Source of the DNA: Streptomyces sp. NBC_00659
GTDB taxonomy: Bacteria > Actinomycetota > Actinomycetes > Streptomycetales > Streptomycetaceae
DNA: 64,000 bases
Direction of reading: 5' to 3'
NCBI RefSeq assembly: GCF_036226925.1
Contig: NZ_CP109031.1
Coordinates: 8,184,001 to 8,248,000, forward strand
Position numbers and translations under genes: made by a program
Notes under the pieces: generated by a model
What the model saw: the letters and a program-made list of their open reading frames with translations, nothing else
Database searches by the model: none
What the model was told of the DNA's origin: nothing
In this document: positions 1-14,204 of the stretch, piece by piece
Numbering within the stretch: the stretch's first letter is position 1
How the letters are laid out: every line of letters begins with the position of its first letter

Positions 1-72
1 CATGGCGGCCCCGGCGTTTCGGCTACCGCGGTCGTTCGTGACTTCCGTGACGAAAAGGAGAGGTGTGCCGCA

Positions 73-1197
73 ATGTCAAACTCCGGACGGATCTCGCAGT
101 CGGCGTTCGACGGATCGAGGCTTCGGGTGATCCTGCTGCTCGACCTGTACGAAGGCGCCCAGCAGCAGTTCCTCGACGCGTACGAACTCATGCGCAACCA
201 GGTCGCCTCGGTCCCCGGGCACATCAGCGACCAGCTCTGCCAGTCGATCGAGAACCCCTCGCAGTGGCTCATCACCAGCGAGTGGGAGAGCGCCCCGCCC
301 TTCCTCGCCTGGGTGAACAGCGAGGAGCACGTCGAGACCGTCCGGCCGATGCACAGCTGCGTCCGGGACACCCGGTCGATGCGCTACAGCATCCTCCGCG
401 AGACCAGCCCCACCGAACCGCTCACCCCCGAGTCGGCCAGGTCGGCCCGGCAGGTCGAGGCCCGCGAGGGCAACGGGGTCGCGCGCCACGCCCTCACCTT
501 CACCGTCAAGCCCGGATCCGAGTCGAAGGTCGCCGAGATCCTCGCCGGGTACCAGTCGCCCCAGGCCCAGGTCGACGACAACACCCGGCTGCGCCGCACC
601 TCGCTCTTCATGCACGGAAACCGCGTCGTGCGGGCCGTGGAGGTGGAGGGCGACCTCCTCGCGGCCCTGCGCCACGTGGCGCGCCAGCCCGAGGTACGGG
701 CGGTCGAGGAGGCCATCAACCCCTACCTGGAGCAGGACCGGGACCTGAGCGACCCCGAATCGGCGCGGGTCTTCTTCACCCGGGCGGCGCTCCCGGCCGT
801 GCACCACGTGGTCTCCGGCCGCAAGGAACCCGCGAAGCTGAGCCGGCACGCGCTGTACTACCCGGCCCGGACGGGCTGCGGAATGGAGCTGGCCCGGCTC
901 CTCGCCCACCAGGACGAGGCCGCGGCCGACGACAAGAACAGCCCGGTGTACAGCAGCACCGTCTTCCAGCGCGACGACATCGTCGTACGGCTCATCGACA
1001 TCACCGGCGACCTCGACCTCGACCCCGTCGCCTCCCTGGGCCTCAAGGGTGCCAAGAAGGCCGCCGAACTGGAGCGCCTCCTCGACGGCCCCGCGATCGG
1101 CGTCGAAGGCTCCCTGGAGACGGAACGCAACATCAACCGCCTCCTGTCGCACGCCGACATGCTGCCCGTCACCGACCGGAGCTCGGCGGGCTCCTGA
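73..1197 (+). CDS. SchA/CurD-like spore pigment protein (whiE ORFI-type)
   Basis: 374 aa, first gene of a type II PKS operon. The sequence and its position directly before a cupin and KS-alpha match the SchA/CurD family (whiE ORFI in S. coelicolor, curD and schA elsewhere). The family's biochemical role in spore-pigment synthesis is not firmly established; it probably helps fold or tailor the aromatic polyketide or attach pigment to the spore. No signal peptide or membrane segment is visible. The ATG at 73 follows a purine-rich AAAAGGAGAGG stretch about 10 bases upstream. It is separated from the next gene by 67 bases, so it is likely in the same transcript. The operon promoter must lie at or beyond the left edge. 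Confidence 0.9.
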   Translation: MSNSGRISQSAFDGSRLRVILLLDLYEGAQQQFLDAYELMRNQVASVPGHISDQLCQSIENPSQWLITSEWESAPPFLAWVNSEEHVETVRPMHSCVRDTRSMRYSILRETSPTEPLTPESARSARQVEAREGNGVARHALTFTVKPGSESKVAEILAGYQSPQAQVDDNTRLRRTSLFMHGNRVVRAVEVEGDLLAALRHVARQPEVRAVEEAINPYLEQDRDLSDPESARVFFTRAALPAVHHVVSGRKEPAKLSRHALYYPARTGCGMELARLLAHQDEAAADDKNSPVYSSTVFQRDDIVVRLIDITGDLDLDPVASLGLKGAKKAAELERLLDGPAIGVEGSLETERNINRLLSHADMLPVTDRSSAGS

Positions 1198-1264
1198 CGG
1201 ACCGCCGCCACCCGCGTTCCCGGACGTCCCATCCGACGTCCTCGCCACACCCGGAGGTTCAAGC

Positions 1265-1747
1265 ATGATCAAGCACCATCCACGCATCGTGGACCTGAGC
1301 GAGACGGAACCCAACCGCAGGCGCGGAGGAGACATCCGGGCCCTGCTCACGCCCGCCACGGCGGGGTCCACCAGCGGCTTCATGGGCCTGGCGATCATCC
1401 AGCCCGGCGAGCGCATCGGCGAGCACTACCACCCGTACTCCGAGGAGTTCGTGTACGTGGTCAGCGGCGCCCTCGAGGTGGACCTGGACGGTGAGGCGTT
1501 CGCGCTCAGGCCCGACCAGGGCCTGCTGATCCCGATCGACATGCGGCACCGCTTCCGCAACGTCGGCGACGAGGAGGCCCGCATGGTCTTCCACCTCGGC
1601 CCGCTCGCGCCGCGACCGAGCCTCGGCCATGTCGACACGGAGGCCACCGACGACACCGTGCCGAGCCCCGAGTTCATGACCGCCGTGCCCGACCTGTCCG
1701 CGCCGGACCACGGACAGCCGTCCGAACGAAGCGGGGCCATAAAGTGA
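1265..1747 (+). CDS. Cupin-domain polyketide tailoring/cyclase protein (whiE ORFII/CurC-type)
   Basis: 160 aa single-domain cupin. Metal-ligand positions are visible as H54, H56 and E60/E61 in the first cupin motif and a histidine in the IDMRHRF segment of the second. The family (whiE ORFII, CurC) sits beside minimal PKS genes of spore pigments and is thought to act on the nascent aromatic polyketide. The ATG at 1265 is chosen because it follows GGAGG closely; a longer in-frame extension upstream overlaps the previous gene and is not family-like. Its TGA overlaps the GTG of KS-alpha by four bases (GTGA), so the two are translationally coupled. Confidence 0.9.
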   Translation: MIKHHPRIVDLSETEPNRRRGGDIRALLTPATAGSTSGFMGLAIIQPGERIGEHYHPYSEEFVYVVSGALEVDLDGEAFALRPDQGLLIPIDMRHRFRNVGDEEARMVFHLGPLAPRPSLGHVDTEATDDTVPSPEFMTAVPDLSAPDHGQPSERSGAIK

Positions 1748-3012
1748 CCCGCCGGGTGGCCGTCACCGGCATAGGTGTGGTCGCTCCGGGAGGCACCGGG
1801 ACAAAGGCGTTCTGGGACCTCCTCGAAGGTGGCCGCACCGCGACCCGTGGCATAACGCTCTTCGACCCGGTGGGCCTGCGCTCGCGCATAGCCGCCGAAT
1901 GCGACTTCGACCCGCTCGCGCACGGCCTGGACCCCGATCTGGTCGAACACACCGACCGGTACATCCAGTTCGCCGTGGTCGCGGCCCACGAGGCCGTCCG
2001 CGACTCCGGCCTCGACACGGACCGGGAAGACCCCTGGCGCGTCGGAGTCTCCCTGGGCAGCGCCGTCGGCGGCACCACCCGTCTGGAACACGACTACGTC
2101 CAGGTCAGCGAGCGAGGCCGGCGGTGGGACGTGGACCACCGGGCGGCCGACCCGAAACTGCACCTCGCGTTCGCGCCCAGCACCCTCGCCTCGGTCGTCG
2201 CCGAACAGTTCGGGGCACAGGGACCGGTGCAGACCGTCTCCACCGGCTGCACCTCCGGACTCGACGCCGTCGGATACGCCTTCCACACCATCGAGGAAGG
2301 CCGGGCCGACGTCCTGATAGCCGGGGCGTCCGACTCGCCGATATCCCCGATCACGATGGCCTGCTTCGACGCCATCAAGGCCACGTCGCCCGACAACGAC
2401 GACGCCGCGCACGCCTCCCGGCCCTTCGACGCCAACCGCAACGGCTTCGTCATGGGCGAGGGCGCGGCCGTACTGGTCCTGGAGGAGTACGAGCACGCCA
2501 GGGCGCGCGGCGCGCACATCTACTGCGAGATCGGCGGCTACGCCACCTACGGCAACGCCTACCACATGACCGGTCTGACCAGCGAGGGCCTGGAGATGTC
2601 CCGGGCCATCGACAGCACGCTCGACCAGGCCCGCCTCGACCCCACCCTCATCGACTACGTCAACGCGCACGGCTCCGGCACCCGGCAGAACGACCGGCAC
2701 GAGACCGCCGCGGTCAAACGGTCCCTGGGCGAACACGCCCACCGGACACCGATGAGCTCCATCAAATCCATGGTGGGCCACTCGCTGGGCGCGATCGGCG
2801 CGATCGAGGTCGTCGCCTGCGTCCTCGCACTGAAGCACCAGGTGGTACCGCCCACGGCGAACTACGAAACCCCCGACCCCGAGTGCGACCTGGACTACGT
2901 GCCGCGCACCGCACGCCCGCGGAAGCTCAGGAATGTGCTCTCCGTCGGCAGCGGGTTCGGCGGTTTCCAGTCCGCGGTGCTCCTGACCGGGCCGGATGGG
3001 AGGACACGATGA
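1744..3012 (+). CDS. Type II PKS ketosynthase alpha (KS-alpha; whiE ORFIII-type)
   Basis: 422 aa. Catalyses decarboxylative Claisen condensation of malonyl-ACP as a heterodimer with the downstream KS-beta. The catalytic triad is intact: C169 (STGCTSG), H309 (HGSGT) and H346 (MVGHSLG). Length is typical of KS-alpha. The GTG start overlaps the upstream cupin stop, and the TGA overlaps the ATG of KS-beta as ATGA, the usual arrangement giving 1:1 synthesis of the two subunits. The gene order around it (CurD-like, cupin, KS, KS-beta, ACP, cyclase, cyclase) is the conserved spore-pigment order, which supports a grey/brown spore pigment rather than an antibiotic product. Confidence 0.95.
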   Translation: MTRRVAVTGIGVVAPGGTGTKAFWDLLEGGRTATRGITLFDPVGLRSRIAAECDFDPLAHGLDPDLVEHTDRYIQFAVVAAHEAVRDSGLDTDREDPWRVGVSLGSAVGGTTRLEHDYVQVSERGRRWDVDHRAADPKLHLAFAPSTLASVVAEQFGAQGPVQTVSTGCTSGLDAVGYAFHTIEEGRADVLIAGASDSPISPITMACFDAIKATSPDNDDAAHASRPFDANRNGFVMGEGAAVLVLEEYEHARARGAHIYCEIGGYATYGNAYHMTGLTSEGLEMSRAIDSTLDQARLDPTLIDYVNAHGSGTRQNDRHETAAVKRSLGEHAHRTPMSSIKSMVGHSLGAIGAIEVVACVLALKHQVVPPTANYETPDPECDLDYVPRTARPRKLRNVLSVGSGFGGFQSAVLLTGPDGRTR

Positions 3013-4256
3013 GCACTCAGCGCCCCCGGCACGCGGCCGTCACCGGCATCGGTGTCATCGCCCCCAACGGACTGCGCGCCGACGCCTACTGGAAGTCCGT
3101 CAGGGAAGGTCTCGGCTTCCTGGACCGGATCACCCGCGAGGGATGCGGACACCTGCCGCTGCGCGTCGCGGGTGAGGTCCGGGCCTTCGACGCCGCGGAC
3201 CTCATCGAGGAACGCTTCCTCGTCCAGACCGACCGCTTCAGTCACTTCGCGCTGGCCGCGACCGTCCTCGCCCTCGACGACGCGGGCCTCGGAGCGGTCG
3301 GCCCCGAGGACGCGTACGACGTCGGCGTGGTCACCGCCGCCGGATCGGGCGGCGGCGAGTTCGGCCAGCGTGAACTGCAGAAACTGTGGGGCCAGGGCTC
3401 CAAGTTCGTCGGCCCCTACCAGTCCATCGCCTGGTTCTACGCGGCCAGCACCGGCCAGATCTCCATCCGCGGCGGATTCAAGGGGCCGTGCGGAGTCGTC
3501 GCGAGCGACGAGGCCGGGGGACTGGACGCCATCGCGCACGCCGCCCGCGGTGTACGGCGCGGCACGGGCGCGATGGTCGTCGGCGCCGCGGAGGCGCCGC
3601 TCGCCCCGTACTCGATGGTCTGCCAGCTCGGCTACCCCGAGCTCAGTACCGTCGAGGACCCCGCTCGCGCCTACCGCCCCTTCACCGAGGGAGCCTGCGG
3701 CTTCGTGCCCGCGGAAGGCGGCGCCATGCTCGTCGTGGAGGACGAGCGGCGTGCGCGCGAGCGGGGAGCGGAGGTCCGGGCCCTGGTGGCCGGACACGCG
3801 GCCACGTTCACCGGGGCCTCCCAGTGGGAGAAGTCCCGCGAGGGGCTCGCCCACGCGATCCGGGGCGCCCTCACCGAGGCCGGCATCGCCCCGGAGGAGA
3901 TCGACGTCGTCTTCGCCGACGCTCTCGGTGTCCCGGCGGCCGACCGCGCCGAAGCCCTGGCCATCGCCGACGCCCTGGGGGCGCACGGCACCCGGGTACC
4001 CGTCACGGCGCCCAAGACGGGAATCGGACGGGCCTACTGCGGGGCGCCCCTGCTGGACACCGCGGCCGCGGTCCTCGCGATGGAGCACGGCCAGATCCCT
4101 CCCACCCCCAACGTGTTCGACATCTGCCACGACCTCGACCTGGTGACGTCGAACGCCCGACCCGCCGAACTGCGTACGGCCCTGGTCCTCAGCAGGGGAC
4201 TCATGGGGTCCAACTCGGCCCTGGTCGTACGACGCGGCGGCGACCACGCCCGGTAG
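3009..4256 (+). CDS. Type II PKS chain length factor (KS-beta; whiE ORFIV-type)
   Basis: 415 aa, KS fold without the active-site cysteine. The residue aligned with C169 of KS-alpha is E168, in the context VVASDEAGG. Most chain length factors have glutamine here, which drives malonyl-ACP decarboxylation; a glutamate is noteworthy. KS-beta sets chain length in the heterodimer. The ATG at 3009 lies inside the KS-alpha stop (ATGA), so the long in-frame extension upstream is not coding. Followed after 29 bases by the ACP gene. Confidence 0.95.
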   Translation: MSTQRPRHAAVTGIGVIAPNGLRADAYWKSVREGLGFLDRITREGCGHLPLRVAGEVRAFDAADLIEERFLVQTDRFSHFALAATVLALDDAGLGAVGPEDAYDVGVVTAAGSGGGEFGQRELQKLWGQGSKFVGPYQSIAWFYAASTGQISIRGGFKGPCGVVASDEAGGLDAIAHAARGVRRGTGAMVVGAAEAPLAPYSMVCQLGYPELSTVEDPARAYRPFTEGACGFVPAEGGAMLVVEDERRARERGAEVRALVAGHAATFTGASQWEKSREGLAHAIRGALTEAGIAPEEIDVVFADALGVPAADRAEALAIADALGAHGTRVPVTAPKTGIGRAYCGAPLLDTAAAVLAMEHGQIPPTPNVFDICHDLDLVTSNARPAELRTALVLSRGLMGSNSALVVRRGGDHAR

Positions 4257-4285
4257 CCCGGGCCGCACGTGAGGAGAACCACCGA

Positions 4286-5027
<742 letters not shown>

Positions 5028-5057
5028 CCGCCGGAACCGGCACAGGAAGGACACCCG

Positions 5058-5390
5058 ATGCACCACGCCCTGATCGTCGCCCGTATGGCACCCGACTCGG
5101 CTCCGGCGATCTCCGACGTGTTCGCCGCCTCCGACCGGGGTGAGCTCCCGCACCTCATCGGGGTCAGCCGGCGCAGCCTCTTCCAGTTCGGTGACGTGTA
5201 CCTGCACCTCATCGAATCCGAACGGGACCCGGGACCCGCCATCGCGAAGGTGGCCGGGCACCCGGAGTTCCGGAGCGTCAGCGAGGAACTGTCGGCGTAC
5301 GTCAGCGCGTACGACCCGCAGACCTGGCGCAGCCCCAAGGACGCGATGGCGCGCTGCTTCTACCGCTGGGAGCGCGACACCGCCTCCTGA
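5058..5390 (+). CDS. TcmI-family polyketide cyclase (whiE ORFVII-type)
   Basis: 110 aa, ferredoxin-like TcmI/PF04673 family cyclase. The opening MHHALIVARM and the RRSLFQFGDVYLHLIE segment are typical. TcmI-type enzymes close later rings of the pigment. It is the last gene of the operon and is followed by a strong hairpin terminator. In S. coelicolor the next gene is a divergent FAD hydroxylase (whiE ORFVIII); here the neighbour is a convergent O-methyltransferase instead. Confidence 0.93.
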   Translation: MHHALIVARMAPDSAPAISDVFAASDRGELPHLIGVSRRSLFQFGDVYLHLIESERDPGPAIAKVAGHPEFRSVSEELSAYVSAYDPQTWRSPKDAMARCFYRWERDTAS

Positions 5391-5407
5391 TCGGCACCGT
5401 GACACAA

Positions 5408-5457
5408 CCCGAGGCCGCCGGCTCCGCGACGAAGCGGAACCGGCGGCCTCGGGTTTT
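5408..5457. terminator. Bidirectional Rho-independent terminator
   Basis: CCCGAGGCCGCCGG (5408-5421) pairs perfectly with CCGGCGGCCTCGGG (5440-5453), and the stem extends inward. Four T follow on the plus strand. It lies between the convergent spore-pigment operon and the O-methyltransferase and could serve both. Confidence 0.85.
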
Positions 5458-5472
5458 CCTCGCGTCGCCCGG

Positions 5473-6501
5473 TCAGCCCGGGACGGTGCACTCGAAGGCG
5501 TGCAGATACGGGTTCACCGGGCGGATCTCGCCGATGACCAGGCCCGCGGCCGTGAGCCGGTCGACCATGCTCTGCCGGGTGTGCTTGGCACCGCCGACGT
5601 TGAGGAGCAGCAGCAGGTCCATGGCCGTCGTGAACCGCATCGACGGGGTGTCGTCCACGAGGTTCTCGATGACGACGACGCGGGCGCCGGGCCGGGCGGC
5701 CGCGCGGACGTTCGCGAGCGCCCTGCGGGTGCTCTCGTCGTCCCACTCCAGGATGTTCTTGATGATGTACACGTCCGCCTGGACCGGGATGGCCTCGCGG
5801 CAGTCCCCGGCCACGATCCGCACCCGGTCGGACAGCGCCCCGCCGCTCCGCAGGCGCGGGTCGGCGTTCTCCACCACGCCCGGCAGGTCGAGCAGGGTGC
5901 CGTGCATCCCGGGGTGCTTCTCCAGCAGACTGGCCACGACGTGACCCTGGCCGCCTCCGATGTCGGCGACCGACTTCACGCCCCGCAGGTCCAGGAGCTT
6001 CGCCACGTCCTGGGCGGACTGCGAACTGGACGTCGTCATGGCCCGGTTGAAGACGTACGCGGATTCCGGGGCGTCCTCGTTGAGGTACTGGAAGAACTCC
6101 TTGTCGTACACGTCCTCGAAGACGTTGCGGCCGGAGCGGACCGCCTCGTCGAGCTGCGGCCAGACGTTCCACGTCCACGGCTCGGTGCACCACAGGGCGA
6201 TGTACCGCAGGCTGTTCGGGTCGTCCTCGCGCAGGAGCCGGGACATCTCGGTGTGCGCGAACGTGCCGTCGGGGCGCTCCGTGAAGACGCCCTGGCAGGA
6301 CAGGGCGCGCAGCAGCCGGCGCAGGGTCCCCGGCTGGGTCTTCACCGCGGCGGCCAGATCCTCCGCGCTCATGGGCGTGTCGTCCAGGGCGTCCGCCACA
6401 CCCAGCCGCGCCGCTGCGCGTACGGCGGCGGCGCGGGCCGCTCCGAAGACGAGTTCCCGCAGCTGCATGGACGGCGGGGGACTCTGATCCACAGTTGTCA
6501 T
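5473..6501 (-). CDS. SAM-dependent O-methyltransferase, likely pigment tailoring
   Basis: 342 aa. An N-terminal winged-helix dimerisation domain (about residues 15-100) precedes a class I methyltransferase domain whose SAM loop reads DIGGGQG with D180. The fold and length match the TcmN/DnrK-type O-methyltransferases that act on aromatic polyketides. The ATG at 6501 was chosen at the start of the recognisable N-terminus; a much longer upstream open frame is antisense to the neighbouring gene. It converges on the spore-pigment operon, so methylation of the pigment is the likely role, though this is inferred from context. Confidence 0.88.
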   Translation of the reverse strand: MTTVDQSPPPSMQLRELVFGAARAAAVRAAARLGVADALDDTPMSAEDLAAAVKTQPGTLRRLLRALSCQGVFTERPDGTFAHTEMSRLLREDDPNSLRYIALWCTEPWTWNVWPQLDEAVRSGRNVFEDVYDKEFFQYLNEDAPESAYVFNRAMTTSSSQSAQDVAKLLDLRGVKSVADIGGGQGHVVASLLEKHPGMHGTLLDLPGVVENADPRLRSGGALSDRVRIVAGDCREAIPVQADVYIIKNILEWDDESTRRALANVRAAARPGARVVVIENLVDDTPSMRFTTAMDLLLLLNVGGAKHTRQSMVDRLTAAGLVIGEIRPVNPYLHAFECTVPG

Positions 6502-6530
6502 TCGTGCCTCGTTTCTGTGTCGTGCCCCAC

Positions 6531-7592
6531 TCAGCACATTCCGGCGGGCTCGGAGACCTTGCAGGTGTTGCTCCGGAACGTGTTGCCCTTGCCGGTGGTG
6601 TCGCGGTTGGCGAGGTCGGAGGGACCGTTGCGCAGGACCACGTTGTCGCGCACCTCGTTGCGCTCGCTGAGCGCGCCCACGAAGCTCTTGAACAGGACGA
6701 TGCCGCCCGACAGCGGGGAGGTGCCCACGTTGTCCTCGACCCGGTTGTGCGTCACCCGGATGTCCTCGGCGCCGGTGAGGACGATCCCCGAGCCCTGGAG
6801 TGCGGGCAGCCGCGGGGTCTTGGGGCAGGATTTGTTGTTGGCGTGGATGTAGTTCCCGGTGACGCTCAGGTCGCCGACGCGCGGCTTGTTCTCGTCGCCG
6901 ACGACGAACACCGCGGCGCAGTTTCCGGTGGCCTCGTTGCGGGCGACGGTCAGGTTCCGCACCCGCCGGACCGTGATGCCGATCCGGTTGCCGCTCATCA
7001 GGTTGTGGGCGACCACCGTTCCCTTGGTGTCGCGGGCGCCCTCCTCGGTGGTGACCGTGTTGGAGACGAAGAGACCGGCGTCGCCGTTGTCCCTGGCGAT
7101 GTTGCGGACGAATCTGGTCCGCACGGACCGCTCCTCGGCGATACCCCACTGGCCGTTCTTCTCGGCGGTGACCCGGCGTACCGTCAACCCGTCGGTGCCG
7201 GTCGCCCACAGACCCTGCTTCGAGAAGCCCCTGATGGTCAGTGACGCGATGGTGACGCCGCGGACGCGCTTGCTGTCGGTCCCGGTCACACAGATGCCGT
7301 TGCCCGCCTTGGCGCAGGCGTCGGTGGCGGCGGTGTTCGGCACGATGACGGTGGACCTGGCGCTCGCGCCGCGCAGGGTCACGTCCCGCGCGGTGATGGT
7401 GACGCTCTCGTGATAAGTGCCGGGGGCGACGACGACGGTGTCGCCCGCTCGCGCCGAGTTCACGGCCTTCTGGATGGATTCACCCTGGCGTACCAGGTGC
7501 ACCGAGGGGTGGTCGGCGGGCAGGGCTGCGCCCACTCCCGATGCCACGACCACAGCCGTGCACGCGAGGTAGGCCATCTGTTGTCTGGTCAT
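6531..7592 (-). CDS. Secreted right-handed parallel beta-helix (NosD-like) protein
   Basis: 353 aa. An N-terminal hydrophobic segment (residues about 6-24, AYLACTAVVVASGVGAAL) looks like a signal peptide. The rest is repeated beta-helix coils: GESIQKAVNSARAGDTVVV followed by many xVxxNxxxxN turns, as in NosD/pectate-lyase-fold proteins. Four cysteines near the end (NNKSCPK, SNTCKV, AGMC) suggest disulphides. The gene lies 29 bases upstream of the O-methyltransferase in the same orientation, so they may be co-transcribed. Substrate unknown; a cell-wall or polysaccharide-binding role is only a guess. Confidence 0.8.
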   Translation of the reverse strand: MTRQQMAYLACTAVVVASGVGAALPADHPSVHLVRQGESIQKAVNSARAGDTVVVAPGTYHESVTITARDVTLRGASARSTVIVPNTAATDACAKAGNGICVTGTDSKRVRGVTIASLTIRGFSKQGLWATGTDGLTVRRVTAEKNGQWGIAEERSVRTRFVRNIARDNGDAGLFVSNTVTTEEGARDTKGTVVAHNLMSGNRIGITVRRVRNLTVARNEATGNCAAVFVVGDENKPRVGDLSVTGNYIHANNKSCPKTPRLPALQGSGIVLTGAEDIRVTHNRVEDNVGTSPLSGGIVLFKSFVGALSERNEVRDNVVLRNGPSDLANRDTTGKGNTFRSNTCKVSEPAGMC

Positions 7593-7685
7593 GGGCCGAA
7601 GCTATGAAGGGGCGTTCCGGCCCGCCACCGGTGATCGCCCAGGTGGCCTTCTCCGTCACCGTGACGCGCCGGGAGACCTCATGGC

Positions 7686-7718
7686 GCCGCCCCGGCCGGA
7701 GGATCCGGCCGGGGCGGC
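7686..7718. terminator. Perfect 15-bp stem hairpin downstream of isocitrate dehydrogenase
   Basis: GCCGCCCCGGCCGGA (7686-7700), a GGA loop and its exact complement (7704-7718). It lies 48 bases beyond the stop of the minus-strand isocitrate dehydrogenase gene. No T-tract, as is common for Streptomyces terminators. Confidence 0.7.
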
Positions 7719-7765
7719 GGGTGCGGAGCCGAGCCCGCGAGGTGGTGCGTGGGTGACGCGGTGGA

Positions 7766-11858
<4,093 letters not shown>

Positions 11859-11872
11859 CCGGGCGGGCGAAC

Positions 11873-11912
11873 GGCCGGGGGCCGGGCGGAAGTCTCCGCC
11901 CGGCCCCCGGCC
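11873..11912. terminator. Strong bidirectional terminator hairpin
   Basis: An 18-bp perfect stem (11873-11890 with 11895-11912) closed by an AGTC loop. It sits between the convergent M1 peptidase and MscS channel genes. Confidence 0.8.
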
Positions 11913-11917
11913 CCGTC

Positions 11918-13006
11918 TCAAGGCCGCTTCGAGGCGGCCTCGCGCTGATGCGGTATGGCGGTCTCCAGGAAGCCCGTCCCGCCGGACTGGAGCGCGACCG
12001 TGCGGGCGGGCGACGGAATCCGGATGCCCTCGTCCCGGTAGCGCTTGTGCAGGGCCTTGATGAACTCGTGCTTGATCCGGTACTGGTCACTGAACTCGCC
12101 CACGGCCAGGATCACGGTGAGACCGATGCGCGAGTCGCCGAAGGTGTGGAAACGCACGGCGGGTTCGTGCTCCGGGACGGCGCCGTCGATCCCGGTCATC
12201 ACCTCGGCGACGACCTCGTTCGTGACCCGCTCGACGTGGTCGAGGTCGCTGTCGTAGCCGACGCCGACCTGCACCAGGAGTGTCATCTGCTGCTCGGGCC
12301 GGGTGAAGTTGGTCATGTTGGTGCCCGAGAGCTGGGCGTTGGGGATGATGACCAGGTTGTTGGAGAGCTGACGGACCGTGGTGTTGCGCCAGTTGATGTC
12401 GACGACGTACCCCTCCTCCCCGCTGCTCAGCCGGATGTAGTCGCCCGGCTGGATCGTCTTCGAGGCGAGGATGTGCACGCCCGCGAAGAGGTTGGCGAGG
12501 GTGTCCTGGAGCGCGAGGGCGACCGCCAGACCGCCCACACCCAGGGCCGTCAGCAGGGGAGCGATCGAGATCCCCAGGGTCTGGAGGACGATCAGGAAGC
12601 CGATCGCCAGCACCACGACCCGGGTGATGTTGACGAAGATCGTGGCCGAACCGGCGACGCCCGAGCGGGACTGCGTCACCGACCGGACCAGGCCGGTGAT
12701 CAGCCGGGCCGCGGTGATCGTCGTGACGAGGATGAGCAGCACGGTCAGCGACCGGTTGACGGTGCGGCCCACCGGCGCGGTCAGCGGAAGCACCGCGGCC
12801 GCGGCGGCGACACCTCCGGCCACCGCCGACCACGGTACGACGGTGCGCAGGGCGTCGACCATGACGTCGTCGCCGCTCCAGCGGGTGCGCTCGGCGTGCT
12901 TGCCCAGCCAGCGCAGCAGCATCCGCAGCAGGAACGCCGCCAGCAGCCCGGCTGCCACGGCTATTCCGGCGATCATCAGGTCGTCCAGGGTGACGGAGCG
13001 CTTCAT
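11918..13006 (-). CDS. MscS-family small-conductance mechanosensitive channel
   Basis: 362 aa. Several N-terminal membrane helices (about residues 8-28, 50-75, 80-105, 120-145) precede the conserved pore helix and beta domain, with the hallmark GVGGLAVALALQDTLANL near 155-172. A PGDYIRLSSGEEG segment begins the cytoplasmic beta domain. The family releases solutes on hypo-osmotic shock. The ATG at 13006 is chosen because GAGGAGG lies ideally upstream; a 24-residue arginine-rich extension is not family-like. Monocistronic by context. Confidence 0.9.
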   Translation of the reverse strand: MKRSVTLDDLMIAGIAVAAGLLAAFLLRMLLRWLGKHAERTRWSGDDVMVDALRTVVPWSAVAGGVAAAAAVLPLTAPVGRTVNRSLTVLLILVTTITAARLITGLVRSVTQSRSGVAGSATIFVNITRVVVLAIGFLIVLQTLGISIAPLLTALGVGGLAVALALQDTLANLFAGVHILASKTIQPGDYIRLSSGEEGYVVDINWRNTTVRQLSNNLVIIPNAQLSGTNMTNFTRPEQQMTLLVQVGVGYDSDLDHVERVTNEVVAEVMTGIDGAVPEHEPAVRFHTFGDSRIGLTVILAVGEFSDQYRIKHEFIKALHKRYRDEGIRIPSPARTVALQSGGTGFLETAIPHQREAASKRP

Positions 13007-13313
13007 CGGTGACCTCCTCGGAGACCGTGACCGGGGTGAGGGCCCGCGGGCCGAATGTGCTGTGTAGTCACTTGCCACCTGCTCGAATCCGGGAACGCGC
13101 GATCATGCCCGGACGTCTGTTCGTCCTCGTCCGGGGAGACCGCTCATCCTGCCGCATCCGGCTGCCCCTCCGTCACCAGCCCTGTGAGGGACCGCCCTTG
13201 ACGCCGTCCGGTCCCACCTCGGCCAACGGCCCGACCGCCCACGACAGAGCATGGCTCCGCCCCGGCTGCGGGCGCCCGACGCACCGGCGCCCGCACCGGC
13301 GCCCCGCCGGGTG
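13007..13313. other. Intergenic region with a hairpin downstream of the crotonase gene
   Basis: About 300 bases between two minus-strand genes. I see no convincing gene. GCGGGCGCC (13268-13276) pairs with GGCGCCCGC (13286-13294) and may terminate the crotonase gene. Confidence 0.45.
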
Positions 13314-14078
13314 TCACAGGTCGCCGAACGCGCCGTGCCGCCCCGCGCCGGACGCGAAACGGGCCGCGCCCTCCATGCTCTCCTCCAGTACGCCCATGCC
13401 GTGACGCAGTTCGGTCCGCATGGCCTCCTTCTCGATGAGGCCCTCCTGGTCGAGGACCGAGGCCCGGTCGCTGCGCAGACAGGACTGCGGGAAGCCGGCG
13501 ATCTCGGCGGCCAGCCGCTCGGCCTCGGCGCGGGCCCGGCCGACCGGGACGAGACGGTTGGCGAGCCCCGTCTCGTACGCCTCCCGGGCGCCGACCGGAC
13601 GGCCGGTGAGGATCATGTCCATCGCACGGCTCATGCCGATGAGCCGCGGCAGCCGTACCGTACCCCCGTCGATCAGGGGCACGCCCCAGCGGCGGCAGAA
13701 CACCCCGAAGACGGCGTCCTCCTCGGCCACCCGCAGATCGCACCAGAGCGCCAGCTCCAGACCGCCGGCCACGGCGTGCCCGGCGACCGCCGCGATCACC
13801 GGCTTGGTCAGGCGCAGCCGGGTGGGGCCCATCGGCCCGTCACCGTCCTCGGCGACCTCGTTCCCCTGCGCGGTGCCGATGGCCTTGAGGTCCGCGCCCG
13901 CGCAGAACGTGCCGCCCTCGCCCCAGAGCACGGCCACGCGCGCCGTCTCGTCGGCCTCGAACTTTCGGAAGGCGTCCGCGAGTTCGGCGGCGGTCGGCCC
14001 GTCCACCGCGTTGCGGGCCGCGGGCCGGGAGAGGACGACGGTGGTGACGTGACCCTGACGTTCGCTACGGACCGGCAT
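13314..14078 (-). CDS. Crotonase/enoyl-CoA hydratase family protein
   Basis: 254 aa crotonase fold. The oxyanion-hole segments are present: GTFCAGADLKAI near residues 55-66 and AVAGGLELALW near 105-115. However the two catalytic glutamates of classical enoyl-CoA hydratase are not seen: the segment equivalent to PEILLG reads RRWGVPLIDGG, and the second glutamate position appears to be Asp (SRAMDMIL). It may be an EchA-type isomerase or a non-hydratase member. The ATG at 14078 follows AAAGGGGA; an 11-residue basic extension is ignored. Confidence 0.85.
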   Translation of the reverse strand: MPVRSERQGHVTTVVLSRPAARNAVDGPTAAELADAFRKFEADETARVAVLWGEGGTFCAGADLKAIGTAQGNEVAEDGDGPMGPTRLRLTKPVIAAVAGHAVAGGLELALWCDLRVAEEDAVFGVFCRRWGVPLIDGGTVRLPRLIGMSRAMDMILTGRPVGAREAYETGLANRLVPVGRARAEAERLAAEIAGFPQSCLRSDRASVLDQEGLIEKEAMRTELRHGMGVLEESMEGAARFASGAGRHGAFGDL

Positions 14079-14204
14079 CGCGCCGTCCCCTTTCGGCGGC
14101 CGGCGCGCCACACCGCGCGCCGTGGTTACTCCTCGGTATCACAGCACGCGGCACACCGCACGGCCCGGGGCGGAAAGGCGCTCGTCCCCTCGCGTCCCCT
14201 CGCG

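Noticed and set aside
5140..6852. 570-codon plus-strand open frame
   Set aside because: Antisense to the O-methyltransferase and beta-helix genes; arginine/proline-rich shadow of GC-rich codons.
13009..13404. 131-codon plus-strand open frame after MscS
   Set aside because: Overlaps the crotonase gene antisense and has no ribosome-binding site or recognisable sequence.
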